Origin: Pelagibacteraceae bacterium
GTDB lineage: Bacteria; Pseudomonadota; Alphaproteobacteria; HIMB59
NCBI GenBank assembly: GCA_019651435.1
Contig: BOYI01000004.1
Coordinates: 1 to 64,000, forward strand
Reading direction: 5' to 3'
DNA length: 64,000 nucleotides
A program made the translations under genes and the position numbers. Position 1 is the stretch's first letter. Each line of letters begins with the position of its first letter. The notes beneath the pieces are model-generated. The model did not search any database and was not told where the DNA came from. It was given only the letters and a program-made list of their open reading frames with translations. Of this stretch, positions 18,578 through 28,302 are shown in pieces.

Positions 18578-21111
18578 TTATTTCTAATTATTGGATAAAC
18601 TTTAGGGCTTAAGTTTTTATAAGTATCTAAGATAATCAATGCCATTGTAAAAATACCCGTTAACAAGTAAACCAAGAAAATATTTAACAAGTCAAAGTGC
18701 CATTGAATATTAAAAATATAATGAACCACTAGATATGAAGCGGTAAAGCTAATGAGCAATGTGAGTATAATTGTATTGAAAAATAAAATAATAAATTCTA
18801 ATAAACTGGTTTTGATAATTTGATTTTTATTCAGTCCCAAAATTTTAAATACTAAATTTTGATAAATTTTATTTTTGCCTTGAACTAGTATTGCACTGCT
18901 AATCACCAATAAACCAATAAAGATAATGATTGCCGCTAAAGCTAATACCGCAATATTCACTTGATTTAAGAGTTGGTTGATTTTTTGAGCGTAGTTTGCA
19001 ATCTTGATAGAAGAAATATTTGGAAAAATTTTTAAAAGTTCATACTCTTGAAAATTATTTTGTTCAGATAATTTTACTGTAGCTAGATACTCATGAGGTA
19101 TCGAATTGGCATAATTTGTATTTAAAAGTATCGCAAAGTTGATGGTAAAATCTGCATAATCAACATATCGGAAGTTTTTAACGATACCCGTTACATCTCT
19201 ACCATAGATAGATAAAGTGATGGTATCATTGATTTTAATCCCTAAATCTTGAGCTGCATCATGGTCAAAGGAGATATACATCTGATCTGAGGGGTTATCT
19301 TCCCACCATTGACCTTCTACTATGGGATTATTGGAGGCCGGCTCATCAACCCAAGAAATTCTTCTTTCTTCTTGAATAACCCAGTATGAGGGGTTTTGAC
19401 GTTCGATATAAGTTCTAGGATCAATACCGTTGATCGACTGAATTTTAGCGGTAGCTATGGGCACGACTACCAAATCACTCAGAGAGTCAGCACCCATTAC
19501 GAAATCTTGAAAATCTTTTTTTAATGATTGGTCAATACCAATAAAAAAGAAATCAGGAGCTTTTGTATCCACATTTTTTTGAATTAAGTTTTGAAAAGAC
19601 CCTGCAATAGTTAAAATTGTAAGCAAAAGGGAAATGCCTATACCCAAAGTAGTTAAAATCAATGGCCCTACTGAACTAGGACTGGTTATATTTCTCTTAG
19701 CTAATAAAATATTTAGTTCTTGGATAAATTTTAATTTACTAAAAAAATAATTAAATAATTTAAAGACGTAATAAAAAAGGCTGATAGCAACCAAAAATCC
19801 AAAAAGAAAAATTACATTATAAAACCACAAGCTATTGCCAAGAGTGAATATACCAATCAACATTAAGATTAGGATAATGATTAAAATAACAGTCTTTATT
19901 GAGAAACGAAAACTAACAAACTCATAGGTGTTACGAAATAAACTATTAGCAGAAAGTTGTTGAATTGAATTGAGAGCTGGAAGAAGAAAAATAGTAATCG
20001 CTATAAATGCTACTGAAGTTATTTTTATAAAAATTAAAAAACTACTTGAGTTGGATAAAGAAAAGTTAAGTCCTGAAGGAAGAAGAGTATTGACCATACC
20101 AGGTGCCAGGCTACTTAAAAAGAAGGCAATGATACAAATGACCAGTGTTATAAAAAATATTTGGTATCCAAGGATACCTTGAATAATTCTCGTATTTAGT
20201 CCTAGTGATTTTTGCACGGCAATTGCATTATAATTTTGATTGATATAAGCGATAACTGTGTTGGAGATGCCTATGCCAGCAATCAAAATTGCAGCTAAAG
20301 AGATTAAACTCAAAAAATTTGCAAAATTATCTAAAGTTCGTTGAATGAAGTTGGATGTATTTTCAGGAAAGCGAACTCTAATTTCTGGCTCAGAGGAAAA
20401 TATATTTTGTAGTTTTTGTTTTCCAAGATCTTCACTAATACTATCAAAATATTTCACACGATATTCAAACTCAAAAAAATTCTCTGAAGATGGAATTGAT
20501 AAATTATTAAGTCCTGATTGAGAAATAACAACCAAATCTCCAAATAAACCAGCCCCTCCTAAATCAGGCATTTGTTCAATGATGGAATGAACAGTAAAAT
20601 TTTGATCTCTTATTTTTAGAACATCGCCCTCCTTTAGTTGAAGATTGGCTGCTAAATTTTCGTTGATGATGGCTTGATTTGAATTTTCAAAAAAGTCTAT
20701 ATCTACTTTACCTCTTGTTGTGATGAAATCACCGTAAAGTGGATACAGATTATCAACAGCTCTTAATTGTACAAAAGATGTTTTAGGTGTACTAAGATTT
20801 TCATTAGCCACCATGGAGGCAATCGTGGTATTTATGGAGACTTCTGCAAAACTCTTAATTGATTTCACTATATCTTCATTTAATTCTTTATTATTAACTT
20901 CAATTTCTGCATCTCCCCCTAGGATAGATTTAGTATTTGATCTAATTTCTTGAAGTAAAGATTGATTTAAGGTGCTTATGACAAATAAAATAAAAACACT
21001 GATAAAAATCGTTATAAAAATTGTTATTTTTTTTTGAAGACTTCGCTTTAAGTCCTTGAACGCTTGACGATGGATAAAAAGTAATTGATTAAATAATTGT
21101 ACCATTATCAA
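18574..21111 (-). CDS. FtsX-like ABC transporter permease (YbbP-like)
   Basis: 845 residues, intact. Membrane subunit of a MacB/LolC-type ABC system. It has the duplicated FtsX/MacB plan: an N-terminal membrane segment (about residues 25-50), a large periplasmic domain, a membrane bundle (about 270-420), more membrane helices (about 405-520), a second periplasmic domain and a C-terminal bundle (about 690-835). The partner ATPase overlaps its start and a TesA-like esterase is divergent from that ATPase. The same trio (YbbA, YbbP, TesA) occurs in E. coli, where transport of lipid-like substrates is suspected but not proven. The start may be the Met at 21105. Confidence 0.85.
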   Translation of the reverse strand: MIMVQLFNQLLFIHRQAFKDLKRSLQKKITIFITIFISVFILFVISTLNQSLLQEIRSNTKSILGGDAEIEVNNKELNEDIVKSIKSFAEVSINTTIASMVANENLSTPKTSFVQLRAVDNLYPLYGDFITTRGKVDIDFFENSNQAIINENLAANLQLKEGDVLKIRDQNFTVHSIIEQMPDLGGAGLFGDLVVISQSGLNNLSIPSSENFFEFEYRVKYFDSISEDLGKQKLQNIFSSEPEIRVRFPENTSNFIQRTLDNFANFLSLISLAAILIAGIGISNTVIAYINQNYNAIAVQKSLGLNTRIIQGILGYQIFFITLVICIIAFFLSSLAPGMVNTLLPSGLNFSLSNSSSFLIFIKITSVAFIAITIFLLPALNSIQQLSANSLFRNTYEFVSFRFSIKTVILIIILILMLIGIFTLGNSLWFYNVIFLFGFLVAISLFYYVFKLFNYFFSKLKFIQELNILLAKRNITSPSSVGPLILTTLGIGISLLLTILTIAGSFQNLIQKNVDTKAPDFFFIGIDQSLKKDFQDFVMGADSLSDLVVVPIATAKIQSINGIDPRTYIERQNPSYWVIQEERRISWVDEPASNNPIVEGQWWEDNPSDQMYISFDHDAAQDLGIKINDTITLSIYGRDVTGIVKNFRYVDYADFTINFAILLNTNYANSIPHEYLATVKLSEQNNFQEYELLKIFPNISSIKIANYAQKINQLLNQVNIAVLALAAIIIFIGLLVISSAILVQGKNKIYQNLVFKILGLNKNQIIKTSLLEFIILFFNTIILTLLISFTASYLVVHYIFNIQWHFDLLNIFLVYLLTGIFTMALIILDTYKNLSPKVYPIIRNN

Positions 21112-21754
21112 TTTTCATCAATCGATCACATTTATTTGCTAATTCTAGATCGTGGGTGACAAGGCAAAGGCTTTTTTGATATTTATGAGAAACATTAAAT
21201 AATAAGTCAGCAATAACTTGAGAGTTTTCTTCATCAAGATTACCTGTGGGTTCATCAGCTAAAATTAATTCAGGTTTGTTTATAATAGCTCTTGCGATCG
21301 CTACTCGTTGTTGTTCACCTCCAGAGAGCTGATTTGGGAAATGATAAAGTCGATCTTTAAGCCCTAAATCTGTTAATATTTCTTCAGCTTGTACAAGAGC
21401 ATTTTTTTGAAAATTTATCTCTAGAGACAAAGCAACATTTTCCAATGCTGTATAACTAGGAATTAAATAGAAAGATTGAAAGACGATTCCTATATTTTTT
21501 TTTCGAAAGTCTGTTAACTGGTCTTCAGAGTATGTTGTTAATTCTTGATTTTGAAACTTAATACTACCCAATGTAGGTTTTTCTAAACCAGCCATTAACA
21601 TGAGTAATGAAGTTTTTCCTGATCCACTTTTTCCAACAATAGCTAATCTTTCATTTTGATTAATCGAAAAATTAATACCTTTAATTACCTCTGTTAGGTT
21701 TTGTCCATTTTGATATTGTAAGTGGACATCTGAGAATTGAAGAAGTGTATTCAT
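21089..21754 (-). CDS. ABC transporter ATP-binding protein (YbbA-like)
   Basis: 221 residues from the ATG at 21754. Walker [11 protein letters not shown]-loop region [16 protein letters not shown], signature [14 protein letters not shown], Walker [13 protein letters not shown] and a switch His in VTHDLE are all present: a complete LolD/MacB-type ATPase. It overlaps the start of the permease by 23 bases (translational coupling). Its start codon shares bases with the divergent tesA start (CATG at 21752-21755). A longer reading from 21799 is possible but would place the start deep inside tesA. Confidence 0.88.
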   Translation of the reverse strand: MNTLLQFSDVHLQYQNGQNLTEVIKGINFSINQNERLAIVGKSGSGKTSLLMLMAGLEKPTLGSIKFQNQELTTYSEDQLTDFRKKNIGIVFQSFYLIPSYTALENVALSLEINFQKNALVQAEEILTDLGLKDRLYHFPNQLSGGEQQRVAIARAIINKPELILADEPTGNLDEENSQVIADLLFNVSHKYQKSLCLVTHDLELANKCDRLMKIDNGTII

Positions 21755-22358
21755 GAAAAAAATAATCTTTATTTTAGTTTTACTTATATGTCCATTCATT
21801 ACGCAAGCTCAAGACCTTAAGATTATTCTTTTTGGCGACTCTTTAATGGCTGGTTATGGTCTTGATCAATCAAGCCATTTAGATCGACTTTTAGAAAAAG
21901 ATCTTTTAGACAGAGGTATTGCAAGCAAGATAACCAATGCATCAGTTTCAGGAGACACTTCTAATGGAGGTCTCAACAGAATTAACTGGAGCCTGCAAGA
22001 TGACTATGATCTTTTCATCTTGGGCTTAGGCGCAAATGACATGTTAAGGGGTATTTCACCTGAGAATACAAAAACAAACTTGGAAGAAATAATTAAATCT
22101 GTGCAAAAAAAAAATATTCCTATTCTTTTAACGGGAATGCAGGCCCCTAGTTCTTATGGACAAGACTATCAGTCTTCTTTTAACTCTATTTATCCCGAGT
22201 TAGCAGAGGAATATGAAATTTTTCTTTATCCATTTCTTTTAGAGGGCGTAGCTTTAAATGCAGAACTGAACCAATCTGATGGAAAGCACCCTAACTCAAA
22301 AGGAATAGCTTTGATAAGCAAAAAAATAGCTGAAAAAATAAAAAATATCTTAAATTAA
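21753..22358 (+). CDS. tesA: periplasmic arylesterase / lysophospholipase L1-like (TesA)
   Basis: 201 residues, SGNH/GDSL hydrolase. A signal peptide (KKIIFILVLLICPFITQAQ) is followed by FGDSLMAGYGL (block I catalytic Ser), SVSGDTSNGG (block II Gly), GLGANDMLRG (block III Asn) and DGKHPNSKG (block V Asp-x-x-His). It hydrolyses acyl esters or thioesters in the periplasm. Divergent from and overlapping the YbbA-like gene, so the promoter and RBS of each lie inside the other's coding sequence. Confidence 0.9.
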   Translation: MKKIIFILVLLICPFITQAQDLKIILFGDSLMAGYGLDQSSHLDRLLEKDLLDRGIASKITNASVSGDTSNGGLNRINWSLQDDYDLFILGLGANDMLRGISPENTKTNLEEIIKSVQKKNIPILLTGMQAPSSYGQDYQSSFNSIYPELAEEYEIFLYPFLLEGVALNAELNQSDGKHPNSKGIALISKKIAEKIKNILN

Positions 22359-22430
22359 TGACTGTTTAACTTCATATCTGCTCAAGAATAGTCTATATTG
22401 CAAAAGCTTATAATTATAAGGAGGAAAATA

Positions 22431-23456
22431 ATGACAAAAATTAAGTCTTTATTTGTATCTCTTCTTTTAACACTAGGTGTTTCAACAGCTATCGCTGGTA
22501 GCCACGGAAGCACTCTAGATCTAGTAAAAGAAAGAGGAAAACTAATGTGTGGTTCCAACACAGGTCTTGCGGGCTTTGGTGCTCCTAACGATGCTGGTGT
22601 TTGGGAAGGCATTGACGTGGACGTATGTAGAGCTGTTGCAGCTGCTGTATTAGGTGATGCTTCAAAAGTTGAATACGTACCAACAACATCAAAAGTACGT
22701 TTTACTGTTCTTCAGTCAGGTGAAATTGATATGCTTTCAAGAAACACAACTTGGACTTTATCAAGAGACGTTGATCTTGGTTTAGAATTCGTTGGTGTTA
22801 ACTATTATGATGGTCAAGGTTTTATGGTTAGAAAAGACCTTGGTGTATCAAGTGCTATGGAATTAGATGGTGCATCTGTTTGTATCCAAGTTGGTACTAC
22901 AACAGAGATGAACCTTGCTGATTTTTTTAAAGCAAATGGTATGAGCTATGAGTCAGTTCCAGTTGAAACAAACTCTGAAGCAGATGCAGCTTATTTAGCT
23001 GGTAGATGTGATATCTACACTACTGATGCATCAGGATTATATGCAAGTAGAGCTGGTTATCCAGATCCATCTGCTCACGTTGTTTTACCAGAAATTGTAT
23101 CTAAAGAGCCTTTAGGCCCTGCAGTTCGACACGGTGATAGTGAGTGGGCAGACATCGTAAGATGGTCTCTGAACGCTATGATCATTGGTGAAGAGCTAGG
23201 TATCACTTCAAGTAATGTTGAAGAGATGAAAGGTTCTAATAACCCTGAGGTTCTAAGACTTTTAGGTGTTGAGTCAGGATATGGCGCAATGCTTGGTCTA
23301 TCTGATGACTGGGCTGCTAACATCCTATCTCAAGTAGGTAACTACTCAGAGAGCTTTGAAAAACATATTGGTCCAAACACACCAATTAACATTCAAAGAG
23401 GCTTAAACGCGCTATACAAAGATGGTGGTATATTATACGCACCTCCATTTAGATAA
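22431..23456 (+). CDS. aapJ: general L-amino acid ABC transporter, substrate-binding protein
   Basis: 341 residues. Start at 22431, with AAGGAGG 7 bases upstream and a signal peptide ending near AIAGS. AapJ/BztA features: VKERGKLMCGSNTGLAGFG, GIDVDVCRAVAAAVLGD, FTVLQSGEIDMLSRNTTWTLSRD, YYDGQGFMVRKD, CIQVGTTTEMNLADFF, YTTDASGLYASRA and GPAVRHGDSEWADIV. First gene of aapJQMP, separated from the permeases by a hairpin that likely sets binding protein above permease levels. Broad-specificity amino-acid uptake is the usual role. Confidence 0.92.
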   Translation: MTKIKSLFVSLLLTLGVSTAIAGSHGSTLDLVKERGKLMCGSNTGLAGFGAPNDAGVWEGIDVDVCRAVAAAVLGDASKVEYVPTTSKVRFTVLQSGEIDMLSRNTTWTLSRDVDLGLEFVGVNYYDGQGFMVRKDLGVSSAMELDGASVCIQVGTTTEMNLADFFKANGMSYESVPVETNSEADAAYLAGRCDIYTTDASGLYASRAGYPDPSAHVVLPEIVSKEPLGPAVRHGDSEWADIVRWSLNAMIIGEELGITSSNVEEMKGSNNPEVLRLLGVESGYGAMLGLSDDWAANILSQVGNYSESFEKHIGPNTPINIQRGLNALYKDGGILYAPPFR

Positions 23457-23464
23457 AAAATATA

Positions 23465-23489
23465 GGGTATGGGCTTAACGCCCATACCC
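23465..23489 (+). terminator. intercistronic hairpin between aapJ and aapQ
   Basis: GGGTATGGGC, TTAAC loop, GCCCATACCC: a 10-bp perfect stem with no T-tract after it. It sits right after the binding-protein gene, as mRNA-stabilising or attenuating hairpins do in other binding-protein transport operons. Confidence 0.7.
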
Positions 23490-23509
23490 TCAAACAAGGA
23501 TTTCCACTG

Positions 23510-24678
23510 ATGCAGACCAATTTTCTTAGAAGGTTAATATTTGATGAAAAATCAAGATCCCTCCTAATTCAAACTCTTGTCATTGGTCTTTTTGCTTTAT
23601 TTATTTACCTAATAGCCCAGCAAACTGCCTATAACCTTGAAAAGAGAGGAATTAGCTCAGGTTTTGATTTTTTAAATATAGCTGCTGGTTATGATATTAG
23701 TATCAGTTTAATTCCATTTACAAGTGAAGATACTCATCTTAGAGCTTATTTTGTAGGATTACTAAATACCCTTATGATTGCTGTATGTGGGTGCATACTA
23801 GCAACCATTATAGGATTTTTAGTTGGTATAATTAGATTATCAAGTAACTGGTTATTTAGAAATATTGCTTATGTTTATGTCGAATTTACAAGAAATGTTC
23901 CAGTTCTTCTTCAAATAATTTTGTATTATAGCATCTTACTAAATCTTCCAAAAATTAAACAAGCATTTGTAATTTTTGATACTTTTTATTTAACTAATAG
24001 AGGTTTATTTTCTCCTTCACCTATATTTAAAGAAGGCTTTTCTATAGTTCTTTGGAGTTTTATTTTTGCAATAATTTTTTCAATTTTACTAAAAAGATTT
24101 TTAAAGAAAAAACAAGAACAAACAGGTAAACAGTATCCAATTTTTTTAATAAATAGTGCTATTATAATTTTTACCCCAATTTTTTTTTTTATGTCATGGG
24201 AATGCCATTAGAGTTTGACTCTCCTGTCTTAAAAGGTTTTAATTTTAAAGGTGGTATGGTTATCCGACCTGAATTCCTTGGCATGCTTTTTGGTTTATCT
24301 ATTTATACTGCAGCCTTTATATCTGAAACAGTAAGATCTGGAATTATCTCTGTATCAAAAGGACAAAGAGAGGCCTCACAAGCACTGGGTTTGAAGAGTA
24401 GTTTTGTAATGAGATTAATCATTATTCCACAAGCCTTAAGAGTAATAATTCCTCCTTTAACATCTCAATATCTTAACTTAACCAAAAACTCATCACTTGG
24501 TATTGCAATAGGTTATGCAGATTTAGTTCATGGTTTTGGTGGTATATCTCTAAATCAAACAGGTAGAGCAATTGAGATTATGCTTATAGTGATGTTAACT
24601 TATCTTTCTATCAGTCTAACTATTTCTTTATTTATGAATATTTATAATAAGTCAGTTCAATTCAAGGGTAACGCATGA
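23510..24678 (+). CDS. aapQ: general L-amino acid ABC transporter permease, one frameshift
   Basis: Membrane subunit of the Aap transporter. N-terminal piece 23510-24211 with the HisM-type helix YVYVEFTRNVPVLLQIILYY; C-terminal piece from 24196 with ISETVRSGIISVSKGQREAS and IPPLTSQYLNLTKNSSLGIA (EAA-like loop). The break falls in a run of 11 T (24180-24190); one more T restores the frame into YVMGMPLEF. Full length is about 389 codons, normal for AapQ. ATGA overlap with aapM. Confidence 0.9.
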
Positions 24679-25784
24679 GTATAGTTACTCAAAATTTTTC
24701 TAGAAATAAATACTTCAATTGGTTAGTAAAAAACCTGTTTTCATCATGGGTAAATACTATTTTAACAATAATTGCCCTCATTTTTGTTTATCAGGTTGGA
24801 AGTTTTTGCTTGAATTGGGCATTCTTTTCAGCTGATTTTAGATACAATTTTCAAGGAGAGCTAATTACTGATCGCGGACTTTGCTCAAAGAATATCATGC
24901 CTGGAGAATATGGAGCTTGTTGGGCTATCATTTATGCTCGATGGGATCAGTTTATGTATGGTCTTTACCCCATTGAAGAAGCTTGGAGAGTAAATTTAGT
25001 TTACGCTCTTTTACCCCTAGCAATAATCGGTATCCTTTTTGATAAAATCCCATTTCGTAAATATTTTATTTATTTTACTTTTGTTTATCCCTTCCTTGCT
25101 TATTTCATGCTTTATGGTGGACCTGGTTTAAGTGTTGTAGGAACAAATAAGTGGGGTGGTCTTTTAGTAACGCTTTTTTTGGGAGTTACTGGCATAGGTT
25201 TAGCCTTTCCCTTAAGTATTCTTCTAGCGCTAGGTAGACGATCGAAGATGCCTATTATCAAATCTCTTTGTGTTGTTTTTATTGAATTTATTCGAGGCGT
25301 TCCTTTGATCACTTTGCTATTTACTGCAAATGTAATGCTCCCATTATTTCTTCCTGATGGTGTTAACCCAGATAATTTATTAAGAGCCTTGGTTGCAGTT
25401 ACATTGTTCCAATCAGCTTATATGGCAGAAGCAATAAGAGGAGGTTTACAGGCTATACCTCGAGGTCAAGTAGAGGCTGCTCAATCATTGGGTTTAAGTT
25501 ATTGGCAGACCACTAGAAAAATTGTTTTACCTCAAGCTCTGAAGATAGCAATACCTCCAATTGTTAATACTTGTATCGGGCTATTTAAGGATACATCGCT
25601 AGTATTAATTATTGGTCTATTTGATCTATTGGGAATAGGTAGAGCAGCTTTAGCTGATATGACTTGGACTAAATTATATTATGAGGTTTATGTTTTTATT
25701 TCTTTAGTTTTCTTTATATTCTGCTTTGGTATGTCGAGGTATAGTTTATATTTAGAAAAGAAATTGAAGACGGATAATAGTTAA
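24675..25784 (+). CDS. aapM: general L-amino acid ABC transporter permease
   Basis: 369 residues, intact. Second membrane subunit. Contains [78 protein letters not shown] and [19 protein letters not shown], the last two forming the EAA cytoplasmic loop that contacts the ATPase. Starts 4 bases inside aapQ and ends one base before aapP. Confidence 0.93.
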   Translation: MSIVTQNFSRNKYFNWLVKNLFSSWVNTILTIIALIFVYQVGSFCLNWAFFSADFRYNFQGELITDRGLCSKNIMPGEYGACWAIIYARWDQFMYGLYPIEEAWRVNLVYALLPLAIIGILFDKIPFRKYFIYFTFVYPFLAYFMLYGGPGLSVVGTNKWGGLLVTLFLGVTGIGLAFPLSILLALGRRSKMPIIKSLCVVFIEFIRGVPLITLLFTANVMLPLFLPDGVNPDNLLRALVAVTLFQSAYMAEAIRGGLQAIPRGQVEAAQSLGLSYWQTTRKIVLPQALKIAIPPIVNTCIGLFKDTSLVLIIGLFDLLGIGRAALADMTWTKLYYEVYVFISLVFFIFCFGMSRYSLYLEKKLKTDNS

Positions 25785-25785
25785 A

Positions 25786-26526
25786 ATGACAGAGCAAGTA
25801 ATCCAGCTAGAGAAAGTCAATAAGTGGTATGACGACTTTCATGTTCTCAAAGATATTGATTTATCTGTTGATAAAGGTCAAAAAATTGTGATTTGTGGTC
25901 CTAGTGGCTCTGGTAAATCAACCATGATCCGTTGTATTAATCGTCTTGAAGCTCATCAAGAAGGTAAAATTGTAGTTCATGGAACTGAGCTTACTAATGA
26001 CCTCAAAAATATTGATTTAATTAGAAAGAACGTTGGAATGGTTTTTCAGCAGTTTAATCTTTTTCCTCACTTATCAGTTTTGGATAATATTTCTTTGGCT
26101 CCAATTTGGGTTAAAAAAATGCCTAAAAAAGAAGCTGAAGAAATTGCCATGTCATACTTGGAAAAGGTAAAAATTCCTGAACAGGCAGAAAAGTTTCCTG
26201 GACAATTATCAGGTGGTCAGCAACAGCGTGTAGCTATTGCGAGATCTCTTGCGATGAACCCAGATATCATGCTATTTGATGAGCCTACCTCGGCTCTTGA
26301 TCCTGAAATGATTAAAGAGGTTTTAGATGTGATGATCCAATTAGCGGAAGAAGGTATGACTATGCTGGTGGTGACTCACGAAATGGGTTTTGCAAAAACC
26401 GTAGCTGATCAAATGATATTTATGGATGAAGGGCGTATAGTAGAGCAAGCAAAACCAGACGAATTCTTTAACAATCCAAAAAGCGACAGAACAAAACTTT
26501 TCCTAAGCCAAATTTTGAATCACTAA
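25786..26526 (+). CDS. aapP: general L-amino acid ABC transporter ATPase
   Basis: 246 residues. Walker [11 protein letters not shown]-loop [15 protein letters not shown], signature [17 protein letters not shown], Walker [16 protein letters not shown], switch [13 protein letters not shown]. Typical polar amino-acid (GlnQ/AapP) ATPase. Last transporter gene of the operon; a LysE-type exporter follows after 13 bases in the same direction. Confidence 0.93.
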   Translation: MTEQVIQLEKVNKWYDDFHVLKDIDLSVDKGQKIVICGPSGSGKSTMIRCINRLEAHQEGKIVVHGTELTNDLKNIDLIRKNVGMVFQQFNLFPHLSVLDNISLAPIWVKKMPKKEAEEIAMSYLEKVKIPEQAEKFPGQLSGGQQQRVAIARSLAMNPDIMLFDEPTSALDPEMIKEVLDVMIQLAEEGMTMLVVTHEMGFAKTVADQMIFMDEGRIVEQAKPDEFFNNPKSDRTKLFLSQILNH

Positions 26527-26539
26527 AAATCTTTTTTAG

Positions 26540-27166
26540 ATGCATGAAATATTTTTAGCTCTTCTTTCGGGCTGGATTGTATTTTATTTTGCAGTTTTCC
26601 TTCCAGGACCAAATACTTTTTTTGTTGCCTCAGTGGGCATGGGTGGAAATAAATATCAAATTTGGGGAGCCGCTATAGGAACTGCCGTTGGATCTTTTAC
26701 TTGGTGTCTATTAGCTACTACCGGAATATCCTTTTTAATCTCTCAATTAATGGGCTGGGGTTTTTATGCTTTAAAAATATTGGCTAGTGCTTACATGCTC
26801 TATCTGGCTTACCAAATAGGAAAGCAATACTTCAACTCTCAAAATGAATTAATTAAGTCGACTAATGAAAAAAACTTCTTCTACAGTATGCGAAAAGCTA
26901 TCATCGTTGCCTACACTAATCCCAAGGCTTTTGCTTTTTGGTCAGCCTTAGCAACAATCAAATTCAGTGAGAATTTAACCTTTCAAATAGCTTTGATTTT
27001 TTCGATTGGGTCTTTTTTTATTTCGGCAATGAATTACTCTATTATAGGGCATTTTTTTGGGTTGAAGAAATTTTCAAATTACTTTAGTAGACCTAAAAAT
27101 ATCGTAAATTTAATCTTTTCTGGATTATTTATATTTGTGGCTGTGGAGATCTGGCTATTGGGCTAA
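26540..27166 (+). CDS. LysE/RhtB-family exporter
   Basis: 208 residues with about six membrane helices. N-terminal FAVFLPGPNTFFVASVGM carries the family's PGPN motif and VAYTNPKAFAFWSAL the conserved NPK block. Exports amino acids or related metabolites; substrate not predictable. Directly downstream of aapP and probably co-transcribed, which would pair amino-acid uptake with overflow export. Confidence 0.85.
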   Translation: MHEIFLALLSGWIVFYFAVFLPGPNTFFVASVGMGGNKYQIWGAAIGTAVGSFTWCLLATTGISFLISQLMGWGFYALKILASAYMLYLAYQIGKQYFNSQNELIKSTNEKNFFYSMRKAIIVAYTNPKAFAFWSALATIKFSENLTFQIALIFSIGSFFISAMNYSIIGHFFGLKKFSNYFSRPKNIVNLIFSGLFIFVAVEIWLLG

Positions 27167-27167
27167 A

Positions 27168-27192
27168 GGCCCTTTCTTTTCAGAAAAGGGCT
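27168..27192. terminator. hairpin between convergent genes
   Basis: GCCCTTT and AAAGGGC stem around CTTTTCAGA, right after the LysE stop and just before the end of the convergent DUF3563 gene; a short T-run follows on the plus strand. Confidence 0.6.
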
Positions 27193-27194
27193 CT

Positions 27195-27359
27195 TTAAAA
27201 TTTTCTTGTAAAACGAGTATCGATCTCTTTTTGTCGACGCTCCAAATCGAACAAGTCTGCTGACCCTGCAAGATATAATTCATCTCGATTGAGAACTTTG
27301 GAGTCTTTCACCTTTTTAATCAGGATCACTTGTTGAAGAGTTTTGAAAATACTATTCAT
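27195..27359 (-). CDS. DUF3563 family small protein
   Basis: 54 residues. It contains ELYLAGSADLFDLERRQKEID, matching the LAxAxDxxDLERRxRxLD core of DUF3563, a family of unknown function common in alpha- and betaproteobacteria. Its ATG overlaps the TAA of the upstream small gene by one base (TAATG), so translation is coupled. Confidence 0.75.
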   Translation of the reverse strand: MNSIFKTLQQVILIKKVKDSKVLNRDELYLAGSADLFDLERRQKEIDTRFTRKF

Positions 27360-27550
27360 TAAGCAGCTTGTTTTAAAGGTGATGGGAATGATTTATTCTT
27401 TTGATAGTGAGAATATGCCCACTGCCAATCAGTGCCATATTCAGTTTTGCAAAAGTTCTCAATTCCATCTTCTTTTGTAGATGTAATAAAGTCAAAAAGA
27501 CCAAGCCAAAACTTGATTGATCTTCCTGTGAATGCATAAGATTTGTTCAT
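27359..27550 (-). CDS. small protein of unknown function upstream of DUF3563
   Basis: 63 residues. The start at 27550 is chosen because GAAAGGAAA precedes it; the longer reading from 27586 lacks a site. Aromatic-rich (SIKFWLGLFDFI, DWQWAYSHYQKNKSFP), no membrane helix or signal peptide. The coupled arrangement with the DUF3563 gene suggests a functional pair. Family not recognised. Confidence 0.55.
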   Translation of the reverse strand: MNKSYAFTGRSIKFWLGLFDFITSTKEDGIENFCKTEYGTDWQWAYSHYQKNKSFPSPLKQAA

Positions 27551-27629
27551 TTTTGTATTTCCTTTCAAACATATATATATGCTCAATTAAAAAATTTACT
27601 TTTGCTAATATAGAACAGCTAATGTCTCT

Positions 27630-28241
27630 TTATGAGACCACAAGCAATAATCCGACCAAAACCATCACACTGCCTGTAATTTGATTTAATCTTTTAGCAG
27701 CTGAAGGTTTCGTTACCCAAGACTTAATTTGATTTCCCGCTCCGCAAACAACTACCAAAGAAGCAAAAACGCTAAAATAAACAGTAAGAATAATTTGAAT
27801 ACCTGTCATCAAACTAATATTTGATAGGTCTAAAAAAAGAGGAATAAAAGAAAGATAGAATAAAATTACCTTTGGATTTGTTCCTCCAATTAAAAATCCC
27901 ATCAAAAATTGTTTAACTGTATTTGTTGGGATCTGATTGGAAGAGTCTAACTCAAGTTGAGATAGTCGAAATTGCATAACTCCTAGATAAATTAAATAAC
28001 CTGCGCCAATCCAACGAACAACATACATGACTGGCTCAAGGTAAACTGATAAATATCCCAAAGAAAGGATAGCCATAGTCAAATAAACAACATCTCCAAC
28101 TGCCTCTCCAGCTCCTAAAATTAAACCGGAGCGAAGTCCTTGGGATGTGGAAACAGAAAGGGCGGCTAAAGTCCCTGGACCCGGAGAGATTCCAAAAACA
28201 AAAGCTGCTCCAGCTAAAGATAAAAAAGTCGCCAAATCCAT
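27630..28241 (-). CDS. LysE/RhtB-family exporter
   Basis: 203 residues, about six membrane helices. N-terminal AFVFGISPGPGTLAALSVS is the family motif (PGPG variant), followed by GLILGAGEAVGDVVY, and GGTNPKVILFYLSFIPLFLD carries the NPK block. Second of three LysE-superfamily exporters in 6 kb and not a recent duplicate of the first (sequences differ widely). Divergent from the M19 dipeptidase gene, with 61 bp between. Confidence 0.88.
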   Translation of the reverse strand: MDLATFLSLAGAAFVFGISPGPGTLAALSVSTSQGLRSGLILGAGEAVGDVVYLTMAILSLGYLSVYLEPVMYVVRWIGAGYLIYLGVMQFRLSQLELDSSNQIPTNTVKQFLMGFLIGGTNPKVILFYLSFIPLFLDLSNISLMTGIQIILTVYFSVFASLVVVCGAGNQIKSWVTKPSAAKRLNQITGSVMVLVGLLLVVS

Positions 28242-28302
28242 CGAGCGAACATTAAACTTTTCCTATATGGTCACAACTACAAAATGTTATTATGAAATTT
28301 AA

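Noticed and set aside
18574-21111. Plus-strand frame at 19970-20182 as a gene
   Set aside because: Shadow of the intact 845-residue permease on the other strand; no RBS or motif.
24175-24215. Programmed frameshift in aapQ
   Set aside because: No stimulatory structure or conserved slippery heptamer is seen, and similar indels occur in many unrelated genes of the window.
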